From assembly GCA_045224495.1 (NCBI GenBank), contig JBGVAK010000193.1:1-39731 (forward strand): a stretch of DNA of 39,731 nt. Direction: 5' to 3'. Below, piece by piece: positions 30,481 through 37,278 of this stretch; position 1 is the stretch's first letter; each line of letters begins with the position of its first letter. Both the position numbers and the translations under genes were made by a program. Below the pieces are notes generated by a model that searched no databases, was not told the DNA's origin, and was given only the letters and a program-made list of their open reading frames with translations. This DNA is from RUG472 sp045224495 (GTDB lineage Bacteria; Bacillota; Clostridia; Christensenellales; CAG-138).

Positions 30481-31218
30481 ATGGAGCGCATCACCAGTCG
30501 AACCAATCCCCGCATCCAGCGGGCCCGGTCCCTCCGGGAGAGCAAGTATCGGCGGGAGACCGGCTGCCACTTCATCGAGGGGGACAAGCTAGTCCGGGAG
30601 GCCTTGATGTCCGGAGCGGCCCTGGAGACCGTCTTCGTGCGGGAAGGGTACGCCGGACCGCGGGATTACCCCTGCGAGGTCATAGAGGTCAGCGATAATG
30701 TCATGGACACCCTGTCCACGGCGGGCACCCCCCAGAGCCTGTGCGCCGTGGCGAAGACGCCCGTCGCCCCCTTGCCGGAAGCTTTCATGGGCACGATCCT
30801 CCTTTTGGAGGACGTGCAGGATCCGGGCAACGTGGGCACCCTTATCCGCACGGCGGACGCCCTGGGCGCCGGAGCCGTGATCCTGTCCCCCCGGTGCGCC
30901 GACCCCTTCTCGCCCAAGACTCTCCGCTCCTCCATGGGCTCCGTGTACCACCTGCCCGTCTATGTGACGGACATCCCCGATGCCCTCCGGACCCTCACCG
31001 CCCAGGGCTATACCTGCCTCTGCGGCCACCTGAAGGGCAGCGAGACCCTGCCCCCCAAGACGGATAAGATGGCCCTGCTGGTGGGCAACGAAGGCAACGG
31101 CGTCACCGACGAAGCCGCCGCCCTCTGCTACGCCTACCGCCTGCCCATGGCCGGCCGGGCCGAGTCCCTCAACGCCGCCGTCTTCGGGGCGATCCTGCTC
31201 TACGAAATACTGAGATAA
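30481..31218 (+). CDS. TrmH/SpoU-family rRNA 2'-O-methyltransferase
   Basis: A 245-residue protein with a small N-terminal RNA-binding domain (about 1-90; SRTNPRIQRARSLRESKYRRETGCHFIEG) and a C-terminal SPOUT domain. SPOUT motif 1 is LEDVQDPGNVGTLIRTADA, motif 2 LLVGNEGNGVTDE, motif 3 LPMAGRAESLNAAVFGAILLYE. It methylates a ribose in 23S rRNA or tRNA; the exact site is uncertain, as the family includes RlmB and thiostrepton/avilamycin-resistance enzymes. Start ATG follows GAGGT. Repeat copy 2 sits directly after its stop. Confidence 0.85.
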   Translation: MERITSRTNPRIQRARSLRESKYRRETGCHFIEGDKLVREALMSGAALETVFVREGYAGPRDYPCEVIEVSDNVMDTLSTAGTPQSLCAVAKTPVAPLPEAFMGTILLLEDVQDPGNVGTLIRTADALGAGAVILSPRCADPFSPKTLRSSMGSVYHLPVYVTDIPDALRTLTAQGYTCLCGHLKGSETLPPKTDKMALLVGNEGNGVTDEAAALCYAYRLPMAGRAESLNAAVFGAILLYEILR

Positions 31219-31230
31219 TGTTTTTTTCTT

Positions 31231-31278
31231 GCGACTTTTTCTTTTCGGTGAAAAGAAAAAGTCGCCCAAAAAGAAAAG
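31231..31278 (-). repeat. Dispersed intergenic repeat, copy 2 (reverse orientation)
   Basis: GCGACTTTTTCTTTTC (31231-31246) and GAAAAGAAAAAGTCGC (31250-31265), a perfect 16-base inverted repeat, followed by CCAAAAAGAAAAGCA. Read on the minus strand it matches copy 3: GCTTTTCTTTTTGG, then the GCGAC hairpin with an ACC loop. It lies thirteen bases after the methyltransferase stop and may act as its terminator. Confidence 0.75.
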
Positions 31279-31296
31279 CATAGGAAGGATACAAAT

Positions 31297-31323
31297 AAAG
31301 CAGGCGCAAAGCCTGCTTTTTTC
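31297..31323 (+). terminator. Intrinsic terminator
   Basis: AAAGCAGGC (31297-31305) pairs with GCCTGCTTT (31311-31319), loop GCAAA, more T following. It is usable in both directions between the methyltransferase and the convergent regulator. Confidence 0.8.
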
Positions 31324-31417
31324 AATTCGCCAATTATTCCCCTTTGTCGCCGTTTTTACACATTGAAGATGAAGTGCCCCAAATGCTATGTTTTACTCAG
31401 CAGATACTGGAACACTT

Positions 31418-31624
31418 TCAGTCGCTTTCCCGAACATATTCGATAATATCGCTGACACTGCAATCCAGTATAAAGCATAGGTCGTTCAACGTTTTCGTCG
31501 TGATGGGCATGCCGTGTTTCATCCGGTAGATCGTGTTCGCTGACATGCCCTGCCGATAGATCAGCTCGTATGTGGAAATGTTGCGCTTGTTCAGCGTTTC
31601 CCAAAAGGGACAGTAGGAGATCAT
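31418..31624 (-). CDS. XRE-family helix-turn-helix regulator
   Basis: A 68-residue single-domain Cro/C1-type protein. The helix-turn-helix reads LIYRQGMSANTIYRMKHGMPITTKTLNDLCFILDCSVSDIIEYV, the compact HTH_26 pattern common in Bacillota. It is expected to bind an operator as a dimer. GAGGAA lies upstream of the ATG at fair spacing. It is AT-richer than its neighbours. It is divergent from the SLOG-domain gene, with 104 bases between them holding the rightward promoter and two related AT-rich repeats (TAGCATGCTTAAT and ACTATGCCTAATA), possible operator half-sites. Confidence 0.78.
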   Translation of the reverse strand: MISYCPFWETLNKRNISTYELIYRQGMSANTIYRMKHGMPITTKTLNDLCFILDCSVSDIIEYVRESD

Positions 31625-31670
31625 GCCAGTAGTTTCCTCGTTTTTTTTCTACCATAGCATGCTTAATTTG

Positions 31671-31699
31671 TTGACTATGCCTAATATATTGAGTAGAAT
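31671..31699 (+). promoter_or_regulatory. Promoter of the SLOG-domain gene
   Basis: TTGACT (31671-31676), 17-base spacer, TAGAAT (31694-31699). Imperfect repeats overlapping the -35 could be the site for the divergent XRE protein. Confidence 0.6.
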
Positions 31700-31728
31700 T
31701 GTTTAAAGGCATAAGGAAGGTGATTTGC

Positions 31729-32175
31729 ATGTCATCCTGTTTTTTCATCGGCCACCGGGACGCGCCGGAGGGCTTGTTGCCGGCGGTGGTGGCGGCGGCG
31801 GAGGGGCTGATCGTGGGGGAGGGGGTGACGGACTTCTATGTGGGCAGTCGAGGCAATTTCGATCGGCTGGCGGCCAGGGCAGTGCGGGGGCTCATGGAAA
31901 CTCACCCTCAGATACGACTGTATCGGGTGCTGGCCTACCTGCCCGCGGCGGGGGAGGAGGTGCCGCCCGGCTTTTCCGGCACAGTCTACCCCGAGGGTCT
32001 CGAATCGGTGCCCCGACGGTACGCCATCCTCCGAGCCAACAGGACCATGGCGGACAGCTGCGACTTCCTGATCGCCTACGCTCCCTACGAGGCCGGCAAC
32101 GCCCGCCGGGTACTGGACTACGCCCGGCGACGGGGACGGATACGCATCGTCGAGATCAAGGAAAAGGACCAATGA
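31729..32175 (+). CDS. SLOG/YpsA-like (DUF1273-type) protein
   Basis: A 148-residue protein. It begins SSCFFIGHRDAPEGLLPAVV and has GVTDFYVGSRGNFDRLAARAVRGL, the Rossmann-like nucleotide-binding pattern of SLOG proteins. The end reads DFLIAYAPYEAGNARRVLDYARRRGRIRI, again typical. SLOG proteins are thought to bind or process nucleotide-derived ligands; some serve stress or defence functions, but this stand-alone form has no known reaction. I chose the ATG at 31729, after AAGGAAGGTGA. It is opposite a small XRE regulator that may control it. Confidence 0.72.
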   Translation: MSSCFFIGHRDAPEGLLPAVVAAAEGLIVGEGVTDFYVGSRGNFDRLAARAVRGLMETHPQIRLYRVLAYLPAAGEEVPPGFSGTVYPEGLESVPRRYAILRANRTMADSCDFLIAYAPYEAGNARRVLDYARRRGRIRIVEIKEKDQ

Positions 32176-32176
32176 A

Positions 32177-32208
32177 AAAGAGCCTCCCTTGGGAAGCTCT
32201 TTCCTTTT
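32177..32208 (+). terminator. Bidirectional terminator before rplT
   Basis: AAAGAGC (32177-32183) with GCTCTTT (32196-32202); CCC/GGG inside extends the stem. T-rich sequence follows, and A-rich sequence precedes for the convergent rplT transcript. Confidence 0.7.
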
Positions 32209-32222
32209 GCTTTTTCCTCAGC

Positions 32223-32582
32223 TTACGCTTTCTTGGCGGCCAGGGCGGTGTCCACCAGGGCCTTGAAGGCGTTCATGTCGGTGACGGCCAGGTCAGCCAG
32301 GACCTTCCGGTTCACTTCCACGCCGGCCAGCTTGAGGCCGTTGATGAGGTTGGAGTAGTTGGTGCCGCAGATGCGGGCGCCGGCGTTGATACGGGCGATC
32401 CAGAGGCGGCGATACTCGCGCTTCTTGTTCTTGCGGCCCACGTAGGCGTAGGCCATGGACTTCATCACCTGCTGAGAGGCTGCCCTATACTGCTTGGACT
32501 TGGCGCCGAAGTAGCCCTTGGCGAGGCGCAGCACCTTGCGGCGCTTCTTGATGGAATTGACGGATCTCTTAATTCTTGCCAT
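32223..32582 (-). CDS. rplT: 50S ribosomal protein L20
   Basis: A 119-residue protein, standard length, with the conserved VNSIKKRRKVLRLAKGYFGAK start and RRLWIARINAGARICGTNYSNLINGLKLAGVEVNRK core. L20 is needed early in 50S assembly and in Bacillota also represses its own operon by acting on the infC leader. It is the last gene of infC-rpmI-rplT, 13 bases after rpmI, and AAGGAGATG precedes its start. Confidence 0.97.
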   Translation of the reverse strand: MARIKRSVNSIKKRRKVLRLAKGYFGAKSKQYRAASQQVMKSMAYAYVGRKNKKREYRRLWIARINAGARICGTNYSNLINGLKLAGVEVNRKVLADLAVTDMNAFKALVDTALAAKKA

Positions 32583-32595
32583 GGTTCACATCTCC

Positions 32596-32793
32596 TTACT
32601 TATAGGGAATCAGCTCGCGGATCTTCTTCTGCTCTTCCTCGGCGATATAGCCGGTCTGGCGCAGGCCGCGCAGCCTCTTGGTGGTCTTCTTGGTGAGGAT
32701 GTGGCTCTTGTAAGCCTTGCCGCGCTTGATTTTGCCGGACTTGGTCACGTCAAAACGCTTAGCAGCGCCGCGATGGGTCTTGATCTTTGGCAT
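32596..32793 (-). CDS. rpmI: 50S ribosomal protein L35
   Basis: A 65-residue basic protein with the standard opening PKIKTHRGAAKRFDVTKSGKIKR and the KSHILTKKTTKRLRGLRQ core. It is a structural protein of the large ribosomal subunit. AGGAGGAAAG precedes its ATG. It is the middle gene of the conserved infC-rpmI-rplT operon. Confidence 0.97.
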   Translation of the reverse strand: MPKIKTHRGAAKRFDVTKSGKIKRGKAYKSHILTKKTTKRLRGLRQTGYIAEEEQKKIRELIPYK

Positions 32794-32815
32794 GTTCTTT
32801 CCTCCTGATAGATTT

Positions 32816-33325
32816 TTAATTCTTCGGTGCCAGCACCATGTACATGTTCCTGCCCTCTTGCTTGGGCGCCCTCTCCTGGACGGCCTTGTCGGAGACCATG
32901 TTGTAGAAGGTGGTCATGACCTCCTCGCCGATGTCGCCCCGGGTGATCTGGCGGCCGCGGAAGCGGATGCTCACCTTCACCTTGTTGCCGTCCTGCAGGA
33001 ACCGGGAGCAGGCCTTGGCCTTGACTTCCATGTCGTGCTGGTCGATGGTGGCGGAGAGGCGGATCTCCTTGATCTCGATGATCTTCTGGTTCTTCCGCTG
33101 CTCCTTTTCCCGCTTCATCATGTCGTAGCGGTGCTTGCTGTAGTCCATGAGCTTGCAGGTGGGGGGATTGGCGTTGGAGAGCTTGACCAGATCCAGCTCC
33201 CGCTCGTCGGCCAGACGCTGGGCGGCCCGGACATCCATGATGCCCAGCTGGACGCCGTTCTCGTCGATCAAACGGACTTCCGGATCCCGGATCTCCTCGT
33301 TGATAGGCAGTTCTTGGGTAGCGAT
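32816..33325 (-). CDS. infC: Translation initiation factor IF-3, starting at AUC
   Basis: A 169-residue IF-3 when started at ATC (33325-33323): ATQELPINEEIRDPEVRLID then ENGVQLG. The N-domain core INEEIRDPEVRLID is conserved in the family, yet no ATG, GTG or TTG precedes it; a stop (TGA) stands two codons before the ATC, and the first ordinary start, a TTG, would cut this core. GGAGGTG lies seven bases before the ATC. Non-canonical AUU/AUC starts are well known in infC, where IF-3 itself rejects them and so limits its own synthesis. The C-domain (about 90-169) has KVSIRFRGRQITRGDIG. IF-3 binds the 30S subunit and checks start codon pairing. Confidence 0.93.
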   Translation of the reverse strand: MATQELPINEEIRDPEVRLIDENGVQLGIMDVRAAQRLADERELDLVKLSNANPPTCKLMDYSKHRYDMMKREKEQRKNQKIIEIKEIRLSATIDQHDMEVKAKACSRFLQDGNKVKVSIRFRGRQITRGDIGEEVMTTFYNMVSDKAVQERAPKQEGRNMYMVLAPKN

Positions 33326-33445
33326 GGGTCAACACCTCCGTAAAAAAATAGCGGACGCAAACGCGCCCACCACGAAAAAAGTCCCATCATACCGTGCCTG
33401 ATATGTTCCAATCGGCAGGTGAGAGGCGGGCGCCTCTGCTTAAGC
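33326..33445 (-). promoter_or_regulatory. infC operon leader, candidate L20-responsive attenuator
   Basis: About 120 bases between the predicted transcript start and infC. It holds a hairpin AGAGGC/GCCTCT near the 5' end. A shorter stem, GGGCGC/GCGTCC (33363-33368 with 33353-33358), lies just before GCTA and seven T (33348-33342), terminator-like. In Bacillus the equivalent leader is controlled by ribosomal protein L20 through early termination. I cannot show the L20 fold here; position and terminator suggest it. Confidence 0.45.
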
Positions 33446-33451
33446 GTACTT

Positions 33452-33480
33452 ATTATAGCGACCGACCCCGCCCCTGTCAA
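33452..33480 (-). promoter_or_regulatory. Consensus promoter of infC-rpmI-rplT
   Basis: Minus strand TTGACA (33475-33480), 17-base spacer, TATAAT (33452-33457): both hexamers perfect, as expected for a ribosomal operon. Confidence 0.88.
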
Positions 33481-33510
33481 GCACTTTTTTGCAGGTTTTC
33501 CCGCCTTTTT

Positions 33511-33783
33511 TCAGGACAGGGGCCCGCGCTTGAAGATGTATACGGCCAGGGCGATATGCAAAACCAGGAACAGGGGCACCAGGATCTTGAACTTCGCATG
33601 CTTCGTCTTGTGGCGAAAGAGCTCCATGCCCAGCATCGCCCCTACGGGCCCTAGCAGGGCCGCCAGCAGAAGCGTGGCCTCCGAGATGCGCCAGGCGCCT
33701 GCCTTCGCCTTGAGCTTATCGATGCCGTAGAGGGCGAAGGAAATGAGATTTATCGCGGCCAGAGCCAACAAAGCGAGCTTCAT
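33511..33783 (-). CDS. DUF1294 family membrane protein
   Basis: A 90-residue protein with three to four membrane segments. The typical DUF1294 pattern is present: NLISFALYGIDKLKAKAGAWRISEATLLLAALLGPVGAMLGMELFRHKTKHAKFK. The family is small and of unknown function. Its ATG overlaps the stop of the upstream gene (ATGA), so the two are translationally coupled. Confidence 0.85.
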   Translation of the reverse strand: MKLALLALAAINLISFALYGIDKLKAKAGAWRISEATLLLAALLGPVGAMLGMELFRHKTKHAKFKILVPLFLVLHIALAVYIFKRGPLS

Positions 33784-34214
33784 ATCGTTTCCTCCTGCCG
33801 CGGATAGTGTTTGCGGCCCAGGCTTTCCGCCCAGTTTTCCGGGTAGCGGGATTCATAGGGCATGCGCTGCACCTGACGCTTCCTCACGTTCCGGGGCAGG
33901 TTGGCCCACAGGAAGGAGGGGACGCCCACAGCCAGCAGGTACAAGGGCCCCAGCAGGGCGGACTGGAAGGTGTGGCCGTATTCGTGGCTGAGGAGCCGGC
34001 TTTCCCGCTCCGGCTGCAGCCCGCCGGGGACGAAGATGAACATGCCCAGGGAAACGCCGCCCCAGGCCCCGTCGTGGAAGGTGGCTAAGGCGCCGCCCAC
34101 CTGTCGATGGGGGCAGCGGCGGTATTTGACCGCCAGGGCGAAGCCCAGCAGGCTCTGGGGAAGGCCCCAGGTCCACTGCCATAGCCGGTATGCTGCTATT
34201 TGCCAGCGCTTCAT
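33780..34214 (-). CDS. Membrane protein with HEYGH metalloprotease-like motif
   Basis: A 144-residue protein. His77-Glu78-Tyr-Gly-His81 in LSHEYGHTFQSALLGPLYLL fits HExxH, the zinc site of many metallopeptidases, and is followed by a hydrophobic span. Another hydrophobic region lies near 50-65. A third zinc ligand is not obvious, so enzymatic activity is unproven. The C terminus, RMPYESRYPENWAESLGRKHYP, may sit outside. Start ATG at 34214; no ribosome site lies upstream, and the promoter places transcription start on this ATG. It is cotranscribed with the DUF1294 gene. Confidence 0.65.
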   Translation of the reverse strand: MKRWQIAAYRLWQWTWGLPQSLLGFALAVKYRRCPHRQVGGALATFHDGAWGGVSLGMFIFVPGGLQPERESRLLSHEYGHTFQSALLGPLYLLAVGVPSFLWANLPRNVRKRQVQRMPYESRYPENWAESLGRKHYPRQEETI

Positions 34215-34220
34215 GGCCCC

Positions 34221-34249
34221 ACTATAGCATGGCGGACGGGGACCGTCAA
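34221..34249 (-). promoter_or_regulatory. Promoter predicting a leaderless mRNA
   Basis: Minus strand TTGACG (34244-34249), 17-base spacer, TATAGT (34221-34226) with TGC extension. Seven bases further is 34214, the A of the ATG. Confidence 0.65.
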
Positions 34250-34261
34250 GGAAAGGGCCGG

Positions 34262-34289
34262 TTGACAGACGGGGAAAAACCGGCATAAT
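34262..34289 (+). promoter_or_regulatory. Promoter of the 127-residue unknown gene
   Basis: TTGACA (34262-34267), 16-base spacer, CATAAT (34284-34289). The -35 regions of this and the divergent promoter lie only 12 bases apart. Confidence 0.55.
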
Positions 34290-34317
34290 AGAGACAGAAA
34301 AACAGGGAGGGCGCATC

Positions 34318-34701
34318 ATGCTGGATCAGCGTTCGTTTATTCTGGGGATGATCACCGCGTTTTCGGAGTGCGTGGCCGGGGGCTGCAAGGATCTGGCTCT
34401 ATCGCCGCCGCTGGACGACGGGGTATACGAGGCCGTGGCCCAGGAGGCGGAGGCCATCGTCCGCCGCCACGGGCTGCTCTCCTTCCATGAGGAGAATCTG
34501 GACCTGCCGGCGGCGGAGCGGTTCCACTGGATATTGATCGCCGGACGGCAGGAGACGTTGGACCGGTATCGTGCTCTGCGGGAACAGGGCTTGAGCCCCG
34601 CCCGGTCCTTGGCCCCCTTTGCGGAGCTGCTGAGCTACGACGCCCATAAGAGCGTCCACACGGGCTACGACGCCTACCGCACCTTCTTCCCGCGTCCGTA
34701 A
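34318..34701 (+). CDS. Conserved-looking soluble protein of unknown function
   Basis: A 127-residue protein without signal peptide or membrane spans. It opens MLDQRSFILGMITAFSECVA then GGCKDLALSPPL and has a helix-rich middle (VAQEAEAIVRRHGLLSFHEEN) and a C-terminal AELLSYDAHKSVHTGYDAYRTFFP. I do not recognise the family. GGGAGGG before the ATG and a consensus -35 support it as real. It may form a small group with tspO, 38 bases downstream, but that gene could have its own -10. Confidence 0.6.
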   Translation: MLDQRSFILGMITAFSECVAGGCKDLALSPPLDDGVYEAVAQEAEAIVRRHGLLSFHEENLDLPAAERFHWILIAGRQETLDRYRALREQGLSPARSLAPFAELLSYDAHKSVHTGYDAYRTFFPRP

Positions 34702-34739
34702 AGAGCATATTTTCATCGCCATCGGCGTAGAATAGGGCC

Positions 34740-35213
34740 ATGGAACGCAAACGTGATATTTGGCCCTATGTTGTTTTCATACTCCTCTCCCTGCTGACGG
34801 GAGGCCTCGCCACCCTGGTGTCTATGGACGGCATGAAGGCCTTCCAGTACCTGCCCCAGTCGCCCCTGACCCCGCCGCCGGTGGTTTTCTCCGTGGTTTG
34901 GTCCATCCTTTACATCCTTATGGGCGTGTCTGCGGCCCTCGTCTATACCGCGTCGCCCCGGGGCTTGAAGGACCAGCACTTGCTGTACGCAGGGACGCTG
35001 CTCCTGAATTTCCTGTGGCCAGTCCTCTTCTTCGCTCTGGAACTGCGGCTCGCGGCGCTGGTGACGCTCCTCGTCATGCTGGCCTTGGCCATCGGCACGG
35101 TGGTCCGCTACCGGCCCGTACGCCCCCTGGCTGCTTGGCTCCAGCTTCCCTATACCCTGTGGCTCTGCTTCGCTTTCTATCTCAACCTGACGGCGTACCA
35201 GCTGAACGGATAG
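34740..35213 (+). CDS. tspO: TspO/MBR family tryptophan-rich sensory protein
   Basis: A 157-residue protein with five membrane helices, the standard TspO fold and length. Conserved blocks are FQYLPQSPLTPPPVVFSVVWSILYILMGVSAALVY, LLYAGTLLLNFLWPVLFFAL and WLQLPYTLWLCFAFYLNLTAYQLNG. TspO binds porphyrins and cholesterol-like ligands and is linked to stress responses. There is no Shine-Dalgarno sequence; a TAGAAT at 34728-34733 ends six bases before the ATG, so a leaderless transcript is possible, although its -35 is poor. Confidence 0.9.
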   Translation: MERKRDIWPYVVFILLSLLTGGLATLVSMDGMKAFQYLPQSPLTPPPVVFSVVWSILYILMGVSAALVYTASPRGLKDQHLLYAGTLLLNFLWPVLFFALELRLAALVTLLVMLALAIGTVVRYRPVRPLAAWLQLPYTLWLCFAFYLNLTAYQLNG

Positions 35214-35238
35214 AAAAAGGATAGTATTGAAAGTAATT

Positions 35239-35369
35239 GCGGCTTTTCTTGAAAGAAAAGCCGCCTAAAAGAACTTAAGAAGAAATCATGCCTCATCGCG
35301 GAGACATGATCCCTTCTTAAGCTTTTCTTTTTGGGCGACTTTTTCTTTTCACTGAAAAGAAAAAGTCGC
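35239..35369 (+). repeat. Dispersed intergenic repeat, copy 3 (most complete)
   Basis: Three consecutive hairpins. (a) GCGGCTTTTCTT (35239-35250) / AAGAAAAGCCGC (35253-35264). (b) CTTAAGAAG (35274-35282) / CTTCTTAAG (35313-35321) enclosing ATCATG (35285-35290) / CATGAT (35305-35310). (c) GCGACTTTTTCTTTTC (35335-35350) / GAAAAGAAAAAGTCGC (35354-35369), preceded by CTTTTCTTTTTGG. The element fills the gap between convergent tspO and pepF and probably ends transcription from both sides. Confidence 0.82.
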
Positions 35370-35379
35370 ATATAAGAAG

Positions 35380-37149
35380 TTACAGCAGCTTCTCTAGCTC
35401 GTCCACGGTGTCCGCAAAGACCTTCAGGGCGTTCTTCACGGTGTCGGGCTTTGTGAGGTCGATGCCCGCGATCTTCAGCTCGTTCAAGGGGTAATCGCTG
35501 CCGCCGGTGGTGAGGAACTTCAGGTACCCAGAGGCGTCGCCGGTCTCCAGGATCCGATCCGCGATGGCTACGGCGGAGGAGAAGCCCGTGGCGTACTGGT
35601 ACACGTAGAAGCCCCGATAGAAGTGGGGGATGTAGCTCCACTCAGGGTCGATGTCCCCATCGATCTCGGCTCCCTCATAGTAGAGGGCCACCAGGTCGTG
35701 ATACACCTGGTTCAGCGCAGACGCGGTCAGCGGCGTGCCGGCGGCGTCCAGCTCGTGGGCCTTGCGCTCGAACTCCGCGAACAGGGTCTGGCGGAACAGG
35801 GTGGTCCTGAAGCCCTCCAGGAAGTGGTTCAGCACGTAGGCCCGGCGCTTGGGGTCCTTCTCCGTCTTCAACAGGTACTTGGTCAGCAGCACCTCGGTCA
35901 CCGTGGAGGCCACCTCCGCCACCATGATCCGATAGTCGTGGAGGGGGTAGGGCTGGGTGCGGTCGGAGAAGAAGGAGTGCATGGAGTGGCCCAGCTCGTG
36001 GGCTACGGTGAAGGCGTCGTCCAGGGTGTTCGTATAGTTGAGCAGCACGTAGGGGTGCACACCGAACACGCCCATGGAGAAGGCGCCGCTGCGCTTGCCC
36101 TCGTTCTCGTACACGTCCATCCAGTGCTCCGCAAAGGCGCGATCGAGAAGCTGTCCGTACTCCTCGCCCAGGGGACGAGTGGCGCCCTTCACCAGCTCCT
36201 TCACGTTCTCAAAGGGCACGGGGAAGTCCACGTCCTCCACCATGGGCGTGTACAGGTCGAAGACGTCGATCTTCTCGAGGCCCAGCACCCGCTGCCGGAG
36301 CTTCAGATACTTCTTCATGGCGGGCAGGCTCTCGTGGACCGCCTCGATGAGGCTGTCGTAGACGCTGACGGGCACGTTCCCACCGTCCAGGGCCGCCTCG
36401 CAGGCGGAGGAATAGCCCCGGACCGTAGCCTGGAAGTTGTCCATCTTCACAGCGCCGCCGTAGAGGGCCGCGAAGGTGTCGCCGAACTGCCGGTAGGCGC
36501 CGAACATGGCCCTAAACGCCTCCTCCCGGACCTTCCGATCCCGGCTCTCCCGGAACACGCCGAAGTTCCCCTGGGTGAGCTGCACCTCGTTCCCCTGCTC
36601 GTCGTGGACCAGGGGCAGCTTCATGTTCACGTTGGTCAGCATCCCATAGGCGTTGGAGGGCGTCTGGGCCGCGTCGCCCAGCATGGCCAGCATCCGCTCC
36701 CGCTCCTCGTCCAAAATGTGCGCCCGGCCCCGGGTGATGTCCGCCACCACGTGCCGATACACGGCCATGTCCTCCTCAGCCATCCAGGCGGCGAGGTCGC
36801 TTTCTGGGATGGACAGGATCTCCGGGTTCAAAAAGGCCACCATGGACATGCCCCTGACCATGAGGGTCATGGCCCGGGCGTCCATGTTCTGGTGCTCCGG
36901 CTCGCTGCCGTCGGCGCACTTGTGGAGGTTGGCGTAGATAAAGGGCAGTTCGATCTTCTCCATGGCCGCGTAGACCGCGTCCAGGCCCTGCTTCAGGCCC
37001 GCCTTGCTGGCCTTCAGGGTCCCGGGCAGCGAGGCGAGGCCCGCTATGGCCTGCTCCGCATCCGCCATGGCCGCCTCCCAGGCCGCCTTGTCGGGGTAGA
37101 TGTGGGTGAAGTCCCACTGGTATTGGGGGTCCATTTCCTTGCGCTTCAT
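35380..37149 (-). CDS. pepF: Oligoendopeptidase F (M3 family)
   Basis: A 589-residue cytosolic zinc peptidase of standard length. The active site is His384-Glu385-x2-His388 in FTVAHELGHSMHSFFSDRTQPYPL; the third ligand Glu is expected in MVAEVASTVTEVLL about 26 residues later. The N-terminal oligopeptidase domain (about 100-180) and the helical recognition domain are intact, and EIDGDIDPEWSYIPHFYRGFYVYQYATGFSSA is the typical C-terminal signature. It cleaves oligopeptides of roughly 7-17 residues. It is monocistronic, with a promoter upstream and repeat copy 3 downstream. Confidence 0.95.
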   Translation of the reverse strand: MKRKEMDPQYQWDFTHIYPDKAAWEAAMADAEQAIAGLASLPGTLKASKAGLKQGLDAVYAAMEKIELPFIYANLHKCADGSEPEHQNMDARAMTLMVRGMSMVAFLNPEILSIPESDLAAWMAEEDMAVYRHVVADITRGRAHILDEERERMLAMLGDAAQTPSNAYGMLTNVNMKLPLVHDEQGNEVQLTQGNFGVFRESRDRKVREEAFRAMFGAYRQFGDTFAALYGGAVKMDNFQATVRGYSSACEAALDGGNVPVSVYDSLIEAVHESLPAMKKYLKLRQRVLGLEKIDVFDLYTPMVEDVDFPVPFENVKELVKGATRPLGEEYGQLLDRAFAEHWMDVYENEGKRSGAFSMGVFGVHPYVLLNYTNTLDDAFTVAHELGHSMHSFFSDRTQPYPLHDYRIMVAEVASTVTEVLLTKYLLKTEKDPKRRAYVLNHFLEGFRTTLFRQTLFAEFERKAHELDAAGTPLTASALNQVYHDLVALYYEGAEIDGDIDPEWSYIPHFYRGFYVYQYATGFSSAVAIADRILETGDASGYLKFLTTGGSDYPLNELKIAGIDLTKPDTVKNALKVFADTVDELEKLL

Positions 37150-37183
37150 GCTTGTCCGTCCTTTCCAAACGTTTTATAGAAAA

Positions 37184-37212
37184 AGTATACCGCGTTTTCC
37201 ACCGGGACGCAA
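37184..37212 (-). promoter_or_regulatory. Promoter of pepF
   Basis: Minus strand TTGCGT (37207-37212), 17-base spacer, TATACT (37184-37189). Confidence 0.6.
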
Positions 37213-37220
37213 GGCCGCCC

Positions 37221-37250
37221 TTGGCAAGGGGCGGCGATTTGTGGTATACT
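37221..37250 (+). promoter_or_regulatory. Promoter of the aminotransferase-pcp operon
   Basis: TTGGCA (37221-37226), 18-base spacer, TATACT (37245-37250) with TGG extension. The -35 elements of this and the divergent pepF promoter are eight bases apart. Confidence 0.62.
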
Positions 37251-37278
37251 GATGCCAACGAAACGCCAGGAGGATCAT

